From CAXRDE01 sp964229355 (GTDB taxonomy: Bacteria > Cyanobacteriota > Sericytochromatia > UBA7694): 64,000 nucleotides of DNA. The notes under the pieces were generated by a model. It worked only from the letters and a program-made list of their open reading frames with translations. It ran no database searches and had not been told where the DNA came from. The stretch spans positions 108,095 to 172,094 of the forward strand of contig CAXRDE010000012.1 in the NCBI GenBank assembly GCA_964229355.1, read 5' to 3'. Positions 52,444 to 61,425 of the stretch are shown here, piece after piece; position 1 is the stretch's first letter; the number at the start of each line of letters is the position of its first letter. The position numbers were made by a program, and so were the translations under genes.

Positions 52444-53199
52444 CTAATTTTGCGGGGGCAGGGTCAGAACAATGGGCTTGCCTTCGGTGATAATCATGCT
52501 GTGTTCAAATTGCACGGTTTGAAAACGCGGCGAGGTAAATAAGGTCCAACCATCGGCGGCTTCTGACACCTGCTGGGCACCGGTAGAAATAAAGGGTTCG
52601 ATGGTAATCACCATGCCTTTTTTTAAACGGCGTTTGTCTTTGCGGTCATAATAAGGGGCAATAAACTTGGGGGCTTCATGCAGGCTGCGCCCTACCCCAT
52701 GACTGCCCAAATTGCGAATAAAGGTATACCCTCTTTCGCGGGCGGTATCCGAAATCACGCGACCAATCTCGTTGATTTTGGCTTCAGCGGTGGCCACTTC
52801 CATGGCCAGGGCCAGAATATCGCGTCCCGCCTGTAACAGGCGCTGCTGGCCGGGGGTGGGTTCTCCCACACAAAAGCTGGTGCCTGTATCGCCAAAAAAG
52901 CCGTTCTTTTCGGCAGACACATCAATGTTCACGAGGTCCCCCGCTTGAATCACCGTATCGCCGGGGATGCCGTGGGCCACTTCGTGATTGATAGAAATGC
53001 AGGTAGCACCCGGAAACTTATACATCACCTGGGGCGCGGAACGGGCCCCCGCTTCGGTGAGCCAGCGCAGGCCCATGGCATCGAGTTCTCGCGTGGTGAG
53101 TCCAGGCTCAATGGCTTTGCCCATGCGCTGCAATACATCGGCTACAATTTGGCCAATTTCGTGTAGGGCTTGTTCCTCGCTGGCGTCGGTCACTATCAT
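52444..53199 (-). CDS. map: Methionine aminopeptidase, type I
   Basis: Metalloenzyme of 251 residues that removes the initiator Met from nascent proteins. The five metal ligands are in view: two Asp in NIDVSAEKNGFFGDTG, His in LGSHGVGRSLHEAP, Glu in VITIEPF and Glu in QFEHSMIIT. The substrate-binding His is in INHEVAHGIPG. Chain length is that of type Ia enzymes. No ribosomal-protein genes are near. It precedes the transport-signalling operon on the same strand. Confidence 0.96.
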   Translation of the reverse strand: MIVTDASEEQALHEIGQIVADVLQRMGKAIEPGLTTRELDAMGLRWLTEAGARSAPQVMYKFPGATCISINHEVAHGIPGDTVIQAGDLVNIDVSAEKNGFFGDTGTSFCVGEPTPGQQRLLQAGRDILALAMEVATAEAKINEIGRVISDTARERGYTFIRNLGSHGVGRSLHEAPKFIAPYYDRKDKRRLKKGMVITIEPFISTGAQQVSEAADGWTLFTSPRFQTVQFEHSMIITEGKPIVLTLPPQN

Positions 53200-53295
53200 G
53201 AAGGTTTCTCGCTTTGCTCAACTTGTTCAACATATTCTGGCAGTATCATACCCGAAGCACAAGCTGTCCGCGAGGTAAAAAACGGACAAATGCAC

Positions 53296-54087
53296 TCAGG
53301 CATGGCGCTGTAAAAACTGTTGCAAAGACACCTGACAAATTTGCTGAAAGCTTTTATAAAAATGGGCGTTATCGCTATAGTAAGGGGTCAGCTCGCCCCG
53401 GGTGTGAGAGCATTGAACCCAACGGTACTGTAAAGCCTCACGCAGGCGCACCTGACGCTGAGCTGCTTTGGGCGATAGACCCCACAACCCCTGAAAGTAG
53501 CGGCGGAGCGTGCGAGGCGTCACTCCCAGATCCTGACATACCGAGGCCACGGTGGCCTCAGGCTCACGAAAAGCCCACAGGGCTTGCTGACAGAGCTGCA
53601 CGGTGTCCCGGGTGTCTCCCTCTGGCACCCCATGGGTGGCCAGTACAGGCAGCATCAAGTTCTGCAATTGGCCTAAACACAAGGCCGCATTGGCGGGTTC
53701 ACAGGCGCGTAACACCTGCTGGATTTTCGCTTTCAGGGCTTCAGGCACCCCTTGAATATCCGGAAACACGCCCGGCTGAAAGCGCACCCCAAAAGCCACC
53801 GTATGAGAGCCATACACAAACGGCGTCAAGCGACGTAAAGGCGGGCGGTACACCGCAGAAAAAGTATCCAAACGCCCTGCCAACACGCCCACAGACGCCT
53901 CTTGTACAAAGACCCACTCTGCGGCCAAACGGGGAAAATGACTTTCAGATACCGCATCCCCAAGGGCCTGATAACTTTTGAGCAGCCAAAAATGGTCCAC
54001 GTATTCTGCCAACGACGCAGTGGGTGACAAGCGATGGTAGTAATCTGAAAAGTGCTGCGCGTGAAGCAGCTCGGCCCGATGTACCAT
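53296..54087 (-). CDS. AraC-family transcriptional regulator
   Basis: Regulator of 263 residues. The C-terminal 100 residues hold two helix-turn-helix motifs: CQDLGVTPRTLRRYFQGLWG and HFYKSFQQICQVSLQQFL. The N-terminal domain (about 1-150) resembles the DUF6597-type sensing domain seen in AraC proteins (SLAEYVDHFWLLKS). It may bind a small molecule of unknown identity. Its ATG directly abuts the TAA of the upstream Gln/Tyr-repeat protein gene (TAAATG), so they share a transcript. Confidence 0.88.
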   Translation of the reverse strand: MVHRAELLHAQHFSDYYHRLSPTASLAEYVDHFWLLKSYQALGDAVSESHFPRLAAEWVFVQEASVGVLAGRLDTFSAVYRPPLRRLTPFVYGSHTVAFGVRFQPGVFPDIQGVPEALKAKIQQVLRACEPANAALCLGQLQNLMLPVLATHGVPEGDTRDTVQLCQQALWAFREPEATVASVCQDLGVTPRTLRRYFQGLWGLSPKAAQRQVRLREALQYRWVQCSHTRGELTPYYSDNAHFYKSFQQICQVSLQQFLQRHA

Positions 54088-55509
54088 TTAGGGGGTGGGG
54101 GCACCGTAAACCACCCAGGTGGCAAAGGTCTCTGAGATTTTTAAGTTGCGTGACACGTAGTTACCGGGAAAAGCTTTGACGTAGTTTAAAAAGGCCATAA
54201 GGTCTTCTTCCACAATATTGTCCATGACCTCATTCAGGGGAATATTGGCATAGGGCCCTTCCTGGGCCGGAGGAATGGCTCCCGCACGGCTGGCGCACTC
54301 ACGAATGGCCCAGAGGGCAGCTTCCATGGCCGCAGGATCCACAATCATTTTGCTGACTTTGTACTGACTATTGGCAAATTTGGCAAAGTCAAACAGAGGT
54401 TGGTCGTAATTGTCGGTGAACTCCACATTCAGCTCTTGCAAATCCACAAAACTCACCGGCTTAAAACGAGAAGCCTGCGCCAGGGCAGGGTCTTCGCCTA
54501 CGGGATAAGCCCCCGGCGCGCCAGGTGCGGCGCCCGGTGCGCCCGCATAGGCCGGATTTTGATAGGGCACGGCCAGCGGACTGCGTTGTTTCAACTGGTT
54601 CATAAAGCCTTTAAAAGCGAGGGTCGCGGCTTCTTTCATCTCTTTTTGTACAGAGTCTTGTAAGTCCAGCACCATATCGGTGTAATAGGCAATTTTTTCG
54701 GAGAGCTGCTTCCATTTGGCCTGCAGCTTAAAAAACAAATCAATGGCGCCGGCAGCTGGCCCCAACATTTGCACCAGGGGCGAATGCGCCCCCATATGGA
54801 CCCCGGGCATACCCGCCGGTTGTGCACCCGCGGGTAAGTGGGCCGGGTTCAAATACTGCGAGCGCTGTTGAGAGGGTTTCGGTTCATAAGGCGAATCTTC
54901 AGCATCGGTGGCAAACACCTGACCTTCACCCATGATTTCGGCGTAGTAGTCACCCACGGACTCAATTTTGCGCTTGCGCCTGGGCACCTCAGCTGTCGCC
55001 TGCTCTTCAGGATAGCCGTTTTGATCCTGGTAGTAATGGTAATTGCCCTCATGATCATAGTATCCCTGTTGATCATAATTGGGATCATAGGCCTGCTGAT
55101 CATAGCCTTGCTGTTCATAACCCTGCTGCTGGCTGTAATCGTAGTTTTGGTCGTAGCCTTGCTGCTCATAACCCTGCTGCTGGCTGTAATCATAGTTTTG
55201 ATCATAGCCTTGCTGATCATAGCCCTGTTGCTGGCTGTAATCGTAGTTTTGATCGTAACCTTGCTGATCGTAGGCCTGCTGCTGGCTGTAGTCGTAATTC
55301 TGATCGTAGGCCTGCTGGTCATAAGCCTGGGGCGTTTCGTAGCCCGCTTGTGCGTATGGCGAAGCAGCTCCCTGCGCAGGCGCTTGTTGCGCAGCCCGTT
55401 GTTGATGCTCGTAGGCGGCATCACTCAGGCTCAGAGAGCTGGTCACCCGATAAGAGGTTACGCCATCTCCACGGGAGCGGCGCTTTTTACGATTTGGTTG
55501 CTTGTCCAC
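54088..55509 (-). CDS. Protein with Tyr/Gln/Asp-rich tandem repeat (prion-like) domain and helical C-terminus
   Basis: Protein of 473 residues. After a basic N-terminus (NRKKRRSRGDG), residues 62-129 contain four 17-residue repeats (AYDQQAYDQNYDYSQQQ type), with a fifth degenerate copy to about 149. Composition, dominated by Tyr, Gln, Asp and Gly, is like human FUS/EWS low-complexity domains that form condensates. The C-terminal 240 residues are Pro/Ala-rich then helical (LFFKLQAKWKQLSEKIAYY). No signal peptide. A role in protein assembly is inference. The DNA repeat is 51 bp long with high identity, so repeat number may vary between strains. Confidence 0.72.
   Translation of the reverse strand: MDKQPNRKKRRSRGDGVTSYRVTSSLSLSDAAYEHQQRAAQQAPAQGAASPYAQAGYETPQAYDQQAYDQNYDYSQQQAYDQQGYDQNYDYSQQQGYDQQGYDQNYDYSQQQGYEQQGYDQNYDYSQQQGYEQQGYDQQAYDPNYDQQGYYDHEGNYHYYQDQNGYPEEQATAEVPRRKRKIESVGDYYAEIMGEGQVFATDAEDSPYEPKPSQQRSQYLNPAHLPAGAQPAGMPGVHMGAHSPLVQMLGPAAGAIDLFFKLQAKWKQLSEKIAYYTDMVLDLQDSVQKEMKEAATLAFKGFMNQLKQRSPLAVPYQNPAYAGAPGAAPGAPGAYPVGEDPALAQASRFKPVSFVDLQELNVEFTDNYDQPLFDFAKFANSQYKVSKMIVDPAAMEAALWAIRECASRAGAIPPAQEGPYANIPLNEVMDNIVEEDLMAFLNYVKAFPGNYVSRNLKISETFATWVVYGAPTP
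55123..55326 (-). repeat. Four 51-bp tandem repeats encoding the 17-residue units
   Basis: The sequence encodes residues 62-129 of the 54088 protein. Units differ mainly at the first and fifth codons (Ala/Gly, Asp/Glu). A fifth partial unit continues to 55063. Confidence 0.9.
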
Positions 55510-55575
55510 GTGTTTATTATACCGTTTTCAGGCCGCGAAACACCACCCAACCTTTCTGTGGGCAGAAGCTTCTTA

Positions 55576-55606
55576 TTGACGCCTCCCACCGTGGGTTCGC
55601 TATACT
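55576..55606 (+). promoter_or_regulatory. Candidate glmU promoter with 19-nt spacer and internal dyad
   Basis: TTGACG (55576-55581) and TATACT (55601-55606) are 19 nt apart. The spacer holds CCCACCGTGGG, a 5-bp dyad. Long spacers with a dyad are typical of MerR-type promoters; this is only a resemblance. Confidence 0.4.
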
Positions 55607-55643
55607 GTCTTACGACTCGTAGTAACTCACAGGACACAATTTT

Positions 55644-57056
55644 ATGACCACCTCTACTCCCACCCTTGCCATTGCGGTCATGGCCGCAGGCAAAGGCACC
55701 CGCATGAAATCCCCTGAGCTTCCCAAGGTCATGCACACCTTAGCCGGACGCAGCATGATTATGCACGTTTTACATGCCGCCAACCAATTACACCCCGAAC
55801 ATTTACTGCCCATCATTGGGCACCACGGCGAAAAAGTCCAGCAGCATGTTAACGAAAAAGCCCCCGAGATCATGCTCAACCGCATTCAATGGGTCGAACA
55901 AAAAGAGCAAAAAGGTACGGGCCACGCGGTCCAGCAACTCATTCCCCACCTCAAAAACTTTAGCGGCCAGTTGATCATTATTAACGGTGATGTGCCTCTC
56001 TTAAACGCCTCCACCTTAACCGCACTCCTCAAAAAACACCTCGAAGAAATCAACGCTGCCACCCTTTTGACCACCACCCTTGAGGATCCCACGGGCTACG
56101 GGCGCATTGTCAAAAACAACGCCGACCGCTTTTTAGCCATTCGTGAACACAACGACTGTACCCCCGCCGAACTGCGCATTAAAGAAGTCAACACCGGCAT
56201 TTACATTTTTAACTGGGAACATCTGGCCCAGGTGCTGCCCGAATTGCAAAACGATAACGCCAAGGGCGAGTACTACCTCACCGACGTGTTGGGCATTTTG
56301 GCCTCACAGCGCTACACCATTGGCGTCCACTGCATGAACGATCCCAGCGAAGTGCAGGGCATTAACAGCCGGCGCGAACTGGCCTACGTCGAGGGGCTCT
56401 TACAAAAGCGCTTGCGCAACCACTGGATGGATGCGGGTGTCATGTTGCGCAATCCTGAAAGCATTATGCTGGATTGTGAAGTGACCTTAGAAAGCAACGT
56501 GGAAATTTTGCCTGGTACCTTACTCAAAGGCAAAACCCATATCGAAACCGGCTGTACCATTGGGCCGCACAGCGTTTTAACCGATGCTTACATTGGCGAA
56601 AACAGTGTCATTAATCAATCGGTGATCACCCAGGCCAAGATCCATGATCATGTACATATTGGGCCCTTTGCTCACATTCGCCCTGACACCGAAGTGCTGT
56701 CTAAAGGCAAAGTGGGCAACTTTGTCGAGCTCAAAAACACCCGTCTGGGCGTGGGCAGCAAGGCCTCTCACCTGAGCTATCTGGGCGATGCCATTATTGG
56801 CGAGCACTGCAATATCGGCGCGGGCACCATCACCTGCAATTACGATGGCGCCCACAAGCACAAAACCGAAATGGCCAATGGCGTCTTTGTGGGTTCCAAC
56901 AGCACCCTGATTGCCCCCATCAGCTTAGAAGAAAACAGTTTTGTGGGCGCAGGCTCCACCCTGAGCGAAAACGTTCCTGCAGGCGCGCTGGCTTTAGGGC
57001 GCAGCCGCCAGAGCAACAAGCTAGGCTGGTCAGAGCACAAACGGCCCCGCAAATGA
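55644..57056 (+). CDS. glmU: GlmU, bifunctional UDP-GlcNAc synthesis enzyme
   Basis: Enzyme of 470 residues that acetylates glucosamine-1-phosphate and then couples it to UTP, giving UDP-GlcNAc for peptidoglycan and lipopolysaccharide. The N-terminal nucleotidyltransferase has AVMAAGKGTRMKS and INGDVPLL; the C-terminal left-handed beta helix shows hexapeptide repeats and CNYDGAHKHKT with the acetyltransferase residues. ACAGGA lies upstream of the ATG. The last codons overlap pth by ATGA. Confidence 0.96.
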   Translation: MTTSTPTLAIAVMAAGKGTRMKSPELPKVMHTLAGRSMIMHVLHAANQLHPEHLLPIIGHHGEKVQQHVNEKAPEIMLNRIQWVEQKEQKGTGHAVQQLIPHLKNFSGQLIIINGDVPLLNASTLTALLKKHLEEINAATLLTTTLEDPTGYGRIVKNNADRFLAIREHNDCTPAELRIKEVNTGIYIFNWEHLAQVLPELQNDNAKGEYYLTDVLGILASQRYTIGVHCMNDPSEVQGINSRRELAYVEGLLQKRLRNHWMDAGVMLRNPESIMLDCEVTLESNVEILPGTLLKGKTHIETGCTIGPHSVLTDAYIGENSVINQSVITQAKIHDHVHIGPFAHIRPDTEVLSKGKVGNFVELKNTRLGVGSKASHLSYLGDAIIGEHCNIGAGTITCNYDGAHKHKTEMANGVFVGSNSTLIAPISLEENSFVGAGSTLSENVPAGALALGRSRQSNKLGWSEHKRPRK

Positions 57057-57646
57057 GCACCTATTTCATTGTGGGGTTGGGCAACCCCGGACAGCAATAC
57101 CATAAAACCCGCCACAATATTGGCTGGATGCTGATCGATGAATTGGCCGACAGCAACCGCTGTAGCTTGCAGCTCAAAAGCAAAGAAAAAGCCTATCTGG
57201 GTGATTTTCATTTGCAGGGCCACAAGGTGATTTTGTGTAAACCCACCACCTATATGAACCTGTCCGGTGAAGCGGTCCAGCCCCTCATGGCTTACTACAA
57301 TGTGCCCCTCGAAAACTTACTGGTGCTGTCTGACGATGTGACGCTGACCTTTGGCCGCGCCCGGCTGCGCACCAAAGGCTCTTCAGGCGGCCAAAAAGGC
57401 ATTCAGAACATTATTAAGCGGCTCAGCACCGAAGAATTTGCCCGTTTGCGTCTGGGGGTGGGACCCAAACGCGAAGGCCAGGACCTGGCCAGCTTTGTGC
57501 TTCAACGCTTTCCCAAAGCCGAATTAGACGCCCTGCCGAACTGGCTCGACACCATGCGTCGTGGCGTCGAGCGCTTTATTACTGAAGATGCCGACAGCGC
57601 CATTGCCTATTGTAATGCCTACCGTCTGCCAGGGTTTGCGGATTAA
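57053..57646 (+). CDS. pth: Peptidyl-tRNA hydrolase
   Basis: Enzyme of 197 residues that frees tRNA from prematurely released peptidyl-tRNA. Family motifs are FIVGLGNPGQQYHKTRHNIG (Asn and catalytic His), LCKPTTYMNLSG, VLSDDVTLTFG and GSSGGQKGIQNI. Translational coupling to glmU by ATGA is a common arrangement (glmU-pth neighbours). Possible extra roles are not indicated. Confidence 0.96.
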   Translation: MSTYFIVGLGNPGQQYHKTRHNIGWMLIDELADSNRCSLQLKSKEKAYLGDFHLQGHKVILCKPTTYMNLSGEAVQPLMAYYNVPLENLLVLSDDVTLTFGRARLRTKGSSGGQKGIQNIIKRLSTEEFARLRLGVGPKREGQDLASFVLQRFPKAELDALPNWLDTMRRGVERFITEDADSAIAYCNAYRLPGFAD

Positions 57647-57711
57647 ACCCCACAAACCCGCAAAAAAAGCAAATTTATGTGAGCGATTTGATCTTTTTTC
57701 TCTTTGCTTCA

Positions 57712-57720
57712 TGCTATGAT
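57712..57720 (+). promoter_or_regulatory. Extended -10 promoter of the phosphoesterase gene
   Basis: TGC-TATGAT at 57712-57720, 31 nt before the ATG of the next gene. A TTGATC at 57688-57693 is 21 nt upstream and probably too far for a normal -35. Confidence 0.4.
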
Positions 57721-57751
57721 CACGCTAAGAGCTTATCAATGAGGCAGCGAC

Positions 57752-58705
57752 ATGGACGGCTACGATTTAATCGGCGATATTCATGGCCATGCACAAGAAC
57801 TTAAGCAATTGCTGACACAACTCGATTATCGAGCCGACCGGGCGGGGGTTTACCGCCACCCAGAAGGGCGCCGCGTGATTTTCTGTGGTGATTTAATTGA
57901 TCGGGGGCCCAATGCCCGCGAAGTGTTACGCATCGTTCGCAACATGGTCGACAACGGCACGGCACTGATCGTCATGGGCAATCACGAATACAATATGATT
58001 TGCTACCATACCTGGATCGACGGCTATTTTTTGCGCCCCCACACCGCCAAAAACGCGGCGCAAATCTCAGCCACCTTAAAGTCTTTTAACCAGCACCGCG
58101 ATGAGTGGTTAGACTACGTGGAGTGGTTTAAAACCATTCCTTTGTACTTAGAGCTCGAAGGGCTGCGGGTGGTACACGCCTGCTGGGATCAACAATGCAT
58201 TGACTACCTCAACGCCAAATTACCCGACCGACGCATTAACCCCAGCTTTTTATACCTGGCTTCGATTGTGGACTCTCCGGCCTATTGTGCCATTGAAAAC
58301 ATTTTAAAAGGCTGGGAAGCCGAACTGCCTGACGGTCAGGTCTTCCACGATAAAGAGGGCAACGCCCGTCACTTTACCCGCGTACGCTGGTGGCCTGTCG
58401 AAGGCAACACCTGGAAAGACATTTCCATTGGCATGCCCCATGATCACCCCTTAAACGACGTGCGCTTTGAACGTAGCCTGCCCGGTCCTGCGTATTCGCC
58501 CCATGAGAAGCCCGTGTTTTTTGGCCATTACTGGCTAAAAGGTGACCCTCAACTGCTCACCGACAATATTTGCTGTCTGGACTACAGTGTGGCCAAAGGC
58601 GGTGCACTCATGGCGTACCGCTGGAATGGTGAACAAATTTTAAGCACCGACCACTTTGTGTCGACCCGCAGCATTCTCGCGGATCGCGTTCCCCAAACCG
58701 CCTAA
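57752..58705 (+). CDS. Metallophosphoesterase (calcineurin-like, PrpE/ApaH-like)
   Basis: Protein of 317 residues with the binuclear metal-site motifs GDIHGHAQEL, FCGDLIDRGPNAREVL and VMGNHEYNMI, then a late FGHYWLKG motif. The family includes Ser/Thr phosphatases and dinucleoside tetraphosphatases. Large inserts between the third and fourth motifs set it apart from E. coli ApaH, so substrate is uncertain. A moderate GAGGCAG lies upstream of the ATG. It stands alone between pth and the OppA-like gene. Confidence 0.85.
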   Translation: MDGYDLIGDIHGHAQELKQLLTQLDYRADRAGVYRHPEGRRVIFCGDLIDRGPNAREVLRIVRNMVDNGTALIVMGNHEYNMICYHTWIDGYFLRPHTAKNAAQISATLKSFNQHRDEWLDYVEWFKTIPLYLELEGLRVVHACWDQQCIDYLNAKLPDRRINPSFLYLASIVDSPAYCAIENILKGWEAELPDGQVFHDKEGNARHFTRVRWWPVEGNTWKDISIGMPHDHPLNDVRFERSLPGPAYSPHEKPVFFGHYWLKGDPQLLTDNICCLDYSVAKGGALMAYRWNGEQILSTDHFVSTRSILADRVPQTA

Positions 58706-58740
58706 ACAGCGGCAAAATCCTGTTCTGAATGGGCTTGCGG

Positions 58741-58746
58741 TATAAT
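58741..58746 (+). promoter_or_regulatory. -10 box for the OppA-rbgA-HTH operon
   Basis: A perfect TATAAT lies 34 nt before GTG 58781. No convincing -35 is present. Confidence 0.4.
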
Positions 58747-58780
58747 AGACAAACGCCCGCTGAAAGGATTTGCTCACGTC

Positions 58781-60553
58781 GTGACTAAATTATTAAAATT
58801 AACGGCCCGTTTGTTAGGGGCCACCCTTGCCCTCAACACCCTGAGTGCTTGCCATCCCACCCCCAAAGACGGCCGCGCCGTTTACCGATCGGCTTTTGAA
58901 AGCGACTTGCCTTCGCTGGATCCCATTAAAATCGGGGACACCACCTCTCACGACGTGGCCCACAACCTCTTCAATGGTCTGGTGCAATACCGCCCTGAAA
59001 TCACCGGACCCGATCAGGCCCTTTCTGATTTAGTGCCCGCTTTGGCAGAGTCCTGGACCCTTTCAGAAGACGGTCGCACCTATACCTTTAAACTGCGCCA
59101 GGGTGTCACATTTCACCACGGCAAACCCTTTACCGCTCACGATGTCAAATACTCTTTTGAACGCTTAGCGGACCCCCGCAATGCCTCGACCGGCGCCTGG
59201 ACCCTGAACGCCTTTGCCTTAGAAGGCATCGACGAATACCGCGAAGCCTGTAAAGCCGCCGGACGCGATGGCGAAAAGATTCATTTGGATAGTATTAAAG
59301 TCATTGATGACCACACCCTTTCACTGACCCTTTCGCGGGTGGTGCCTTTTGCCCTGCACGTACTGGCCATGGCTTATTATTACATCGTCCCCCAGGACGA
59401 GGCCGAAAAATGGGGCGATCAGTTTACCTTTCATCCGGTGGGCACCGGCCCCTTTAAGTTTGAATCCTGGAAACCCAACCAAAAAGTCACCCTGGTGAAA
59501 AACGAAAATTACTTTGAAACCGGCAAGCCCCATTTAGACGAGCTGCGCTTTTACATTGTGCCCGATGAAAATATTCGTTTGCTGTGGTTCGAAAACGGCG
59601 AATTGGAGCACTTAGAGCCGCCGATTCCCGCCGCCAGTTTTGACCGTATTTTGTCAGATCCCAAATGGAACGCCATGGGCAACCGCGCCATTCGCGAAAT
59701 TGAAAGCATCAATGACCCCAGCCGCTCCAACGTGATCAAAGATCGCGAGTGGACCATTCAGTACTTAGGCATGGACACCCAGTCTGAATACTTCAAAGAC
59801 CTGCGCATTCGCAAGGCTTTTAACTATGCCGTGAACAAACGCAAAATTATTGACGTGGTGCGCAACGGTCGCGGTATCGAAGCCAAAGGTGTACTGCCCG
59901 ATGGCTTTCCCGGTTTTAAGGAAGATCGTAAAGCGCCCTACCCCTATGACTTAGACAAAGCCAAGGCCTTAATGGCAGAAGCCGGATGGCGCGACACCAA
60001 CGGAGACGGCATTTTGGATAAAGGGGGCAAACCCTTTAAGATTACCTTCTGGCATAACCAGAGCATGATTTATGCCATGCTGGGTTCTTCAGTGCAGGCC
60101 GACCTGCGGGAACTGGGCATTGACATTGATGTGCAGTCGCTAGAGTGGGCGCCTTACCTGAAAAAGGTCAAACCCAACAAAGACGAAAACGGCAATATCT
60201 TGAGCAGTGAAGCCTCTTTCTTCCGCTTTGGTTGGGCTGCCGACTACCCCGATCCTGACAACTACCTGTGGACCCTCTTCCACAGCGACAATATTGGCCA
60301 GGACAACGCCGTACGTTACAGTAACCCCGAAGTGGACGGTTTGTTGGACCGCGCCCGTACCACCACCGACTGGGACACCCGCAAAAGCCTCTACCAGGAA
60401 GCGGAGAGCCGCATTATTGAAGACGCGCCCTGGATCTTCTTGTACACCAACGTAGAGTACAAACTGGTTCAGCCTTATGTTAAAGGCCAACAAATGCACC
60501 CATTGATTCGCAACGAAATGTCTGTGATTCAGTTAGAAAAGCCGACCCCATGA
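58781..60553 (+). CDS. Peptide/nickel-type ABC transporter solute-binding lipoprotein (SBP family 5)
   Basis: Lipoprotein of 590 residues. The lipobox is LSAC (Cys24). The family-5 start YRSAFESDLPSLDPIKIGD, YTFKLRQGVTFHHGKPFTAHDVKYSFERL (seen as RQGVTFHHGKPF) and the late ADYPDPDNYLW are typical of OppA/DppA proteins, which bind peptides or dipeptides. The start is GTG 58781, with AAAGGA about 12 nt upstream. No opp permease or ATPase genes lie nearby, so the importer is elsewhere. Its stop overlaps the rbgA start by ATGA (60550-60553). Confidence 0.93.
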   Translation: MTKLLKLTARLLGATLALNTLSACHPTPKDGRAVYRSAFESDLPSLDPIKIGDTTSHDVAHNLFNGLVQYRPEITGPDQALSDLVPALAESWTLSEDGRTYTFKLRQGVTFHHGKPFTAHDVKYSFERLADPRNASTGAWTLNAFALEGIDEYREACKAAGRDGEKIHLDSIKVIDDHTLSLTLSRVVPFALHVLAMAYYYIVPQDEAEKWGDQFTFHPVGTGPFKFESWKPNQKVTLVKNENYFETGKPHLDELRFYIVPDENIRLLWFENGELEHLEPPIPAASFDRILSDPKWNAMGNRAIREIESINDPSRSNVIKDREWTIQYLGMDTQSEYFKDLRIRKAFNYAVNKRKIIDVVRNGRGIEAKGVLPDGFPGFKEDRKAPYPYDLDKAKALMAEAGWRDTNGDGILDKGGKPFKITFWHNQSMIYAMLGSSVQADLRELGIDIDVQSLEWAPYLKKVKPNKDENGNILSSEASFFRFGWAADYPDPDNYLWTLFHSDNIGQDNAVRYSNPEVDGLLDRARTTTDWDTRKSLYQEAESRIIEDAPWIFLYTNVEYKLVQPYVKGQQMHPLIRNEMSVIQLEKPTP

Positions 60554-61425
60554 CCCCCGAAATGATACCTGAAGACAACGATACCCTTTTACAAAACAAA
60601 ATCAACTGGTTTCCCGGTCACATCGCCAAGGCCCAGCGCCAGCTGAAAGAAAAAATCAGCATGGTGGATTGTGTCGTCGAAATGGTGGACGCCCGTCTGC
60701 CCTTTTCCTCCCACTTTCCCTTTGTCGAAGAATTGGCCAGCCACAAAGACCGCATTGTGGTGCTCAATAAAATTGACCTGGCTCCCCCTGAAGCCGTGGA
60801 GGCGGCCATGAGCTATTGGAAAGGTCAGGGCTACCCCACCGTGGCCTTAGACGTGCCCCAGCGCAAGGGCTTAAACGATCTCAAACAGGCCCTGAACGTG
60901 TTTTACGATCGTCTGGCCGAAAAAATGAAGAAGCGCGGACGTTTGCCCCGCAAACTGCGGGTCATGGTCATGGGACTGCCCAATGTGGGCAAGTCCTCGC
61001 TGATTAACGCGCTCATCGGCAAACGCTCGCTCAAGGTGGGCAATAAGCCAGGGGTCACCCGTGGCTTACAGTGGACTGCCATTGCCAAAAACCTGGAATT
61101 ACTCGACACACCCGGGGTGATTCCTCCCAATCTCGAAAATCAGGATTTGGCCCTGAAACTGGCCCTGATTGGCTCTATTTCGGAGCATGCCGCTGACATC
61201 ACCGAACTGGCCGAAGCCAGCTTGTCGCTGCTGATGCGCGATTTTCCGGGAGTGGTCGAAAGCATGTACGGTATGGAACCCATGACCCTGAGCGATTTTG
61301 CCCAACAGCGCGGCTTTTTGGTACACGGCGGCGAAAGCAATATTCGCCGTGCAGCTGAAGCCTTCCTGCTGGAGATTCGCTCCGGTAACAAGGTGCGCTT
61401 TAGTCTGGAATCTGCCTTGCCATGA
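60550..61425 (+). CDS. rbgA: Ribosome biogenesis GTPase RbgA (YlqF)
   Basis: Circularly permuted GTPase of 291 residues that helps assemble the 50S subunit. The order G4-G1-G3 is visible: VLNKIDL, then GLPNVGKSSLINALI, then LLDTPGVI, with the family start NWFPGHIAKAQRQL. It lies between an OppA-like gene and a regulator-like gene, overlapping both by 4 nt. The rRNA operon is nearby but on the other strand. Whether the grouping is functional is unclear. Confidence 0.95.
   Translation: MTPEMIPEDNDTLLQNKINWFPGHIAKAQRQLKEKISMVDCVVEMVDARLPFSSHFPFVEELASHKDRIVVLNKIDLAPPEAVEAAMSYWKGQGYPTVALDVPQRKGLNDLKQALNVFYDRLAEKMKKRGRLPRKLRVMVMGLPNVGKSSLINALIGKRSLKVGNKPGVTRGLQWTAIAKNLELLDTPGVIPPNLENQDLALKLALIGSISEHAADITELAEASLSLLMRDFPGVVESMYGMEPMTLSDFAQQRGFLVHGGESNIRRAAEAFLLEIRSGNKVRFSLESALP

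Noticed and set aside
55063..55326. CRISPR array
   Set aside because: The 51-bp direct repeats are contiguous, in frame with a coding gene and lack spacers.
54838..55647. Plus-strand hydrophobic frame of 269 codons opposite the repeat gene
   Set aside because: Its Ile/Leu/Val repeats are the antisense of the Tyr/Gln/Asp repeat; it crosses into the glmU leader and lacks a ribosome-binding site.
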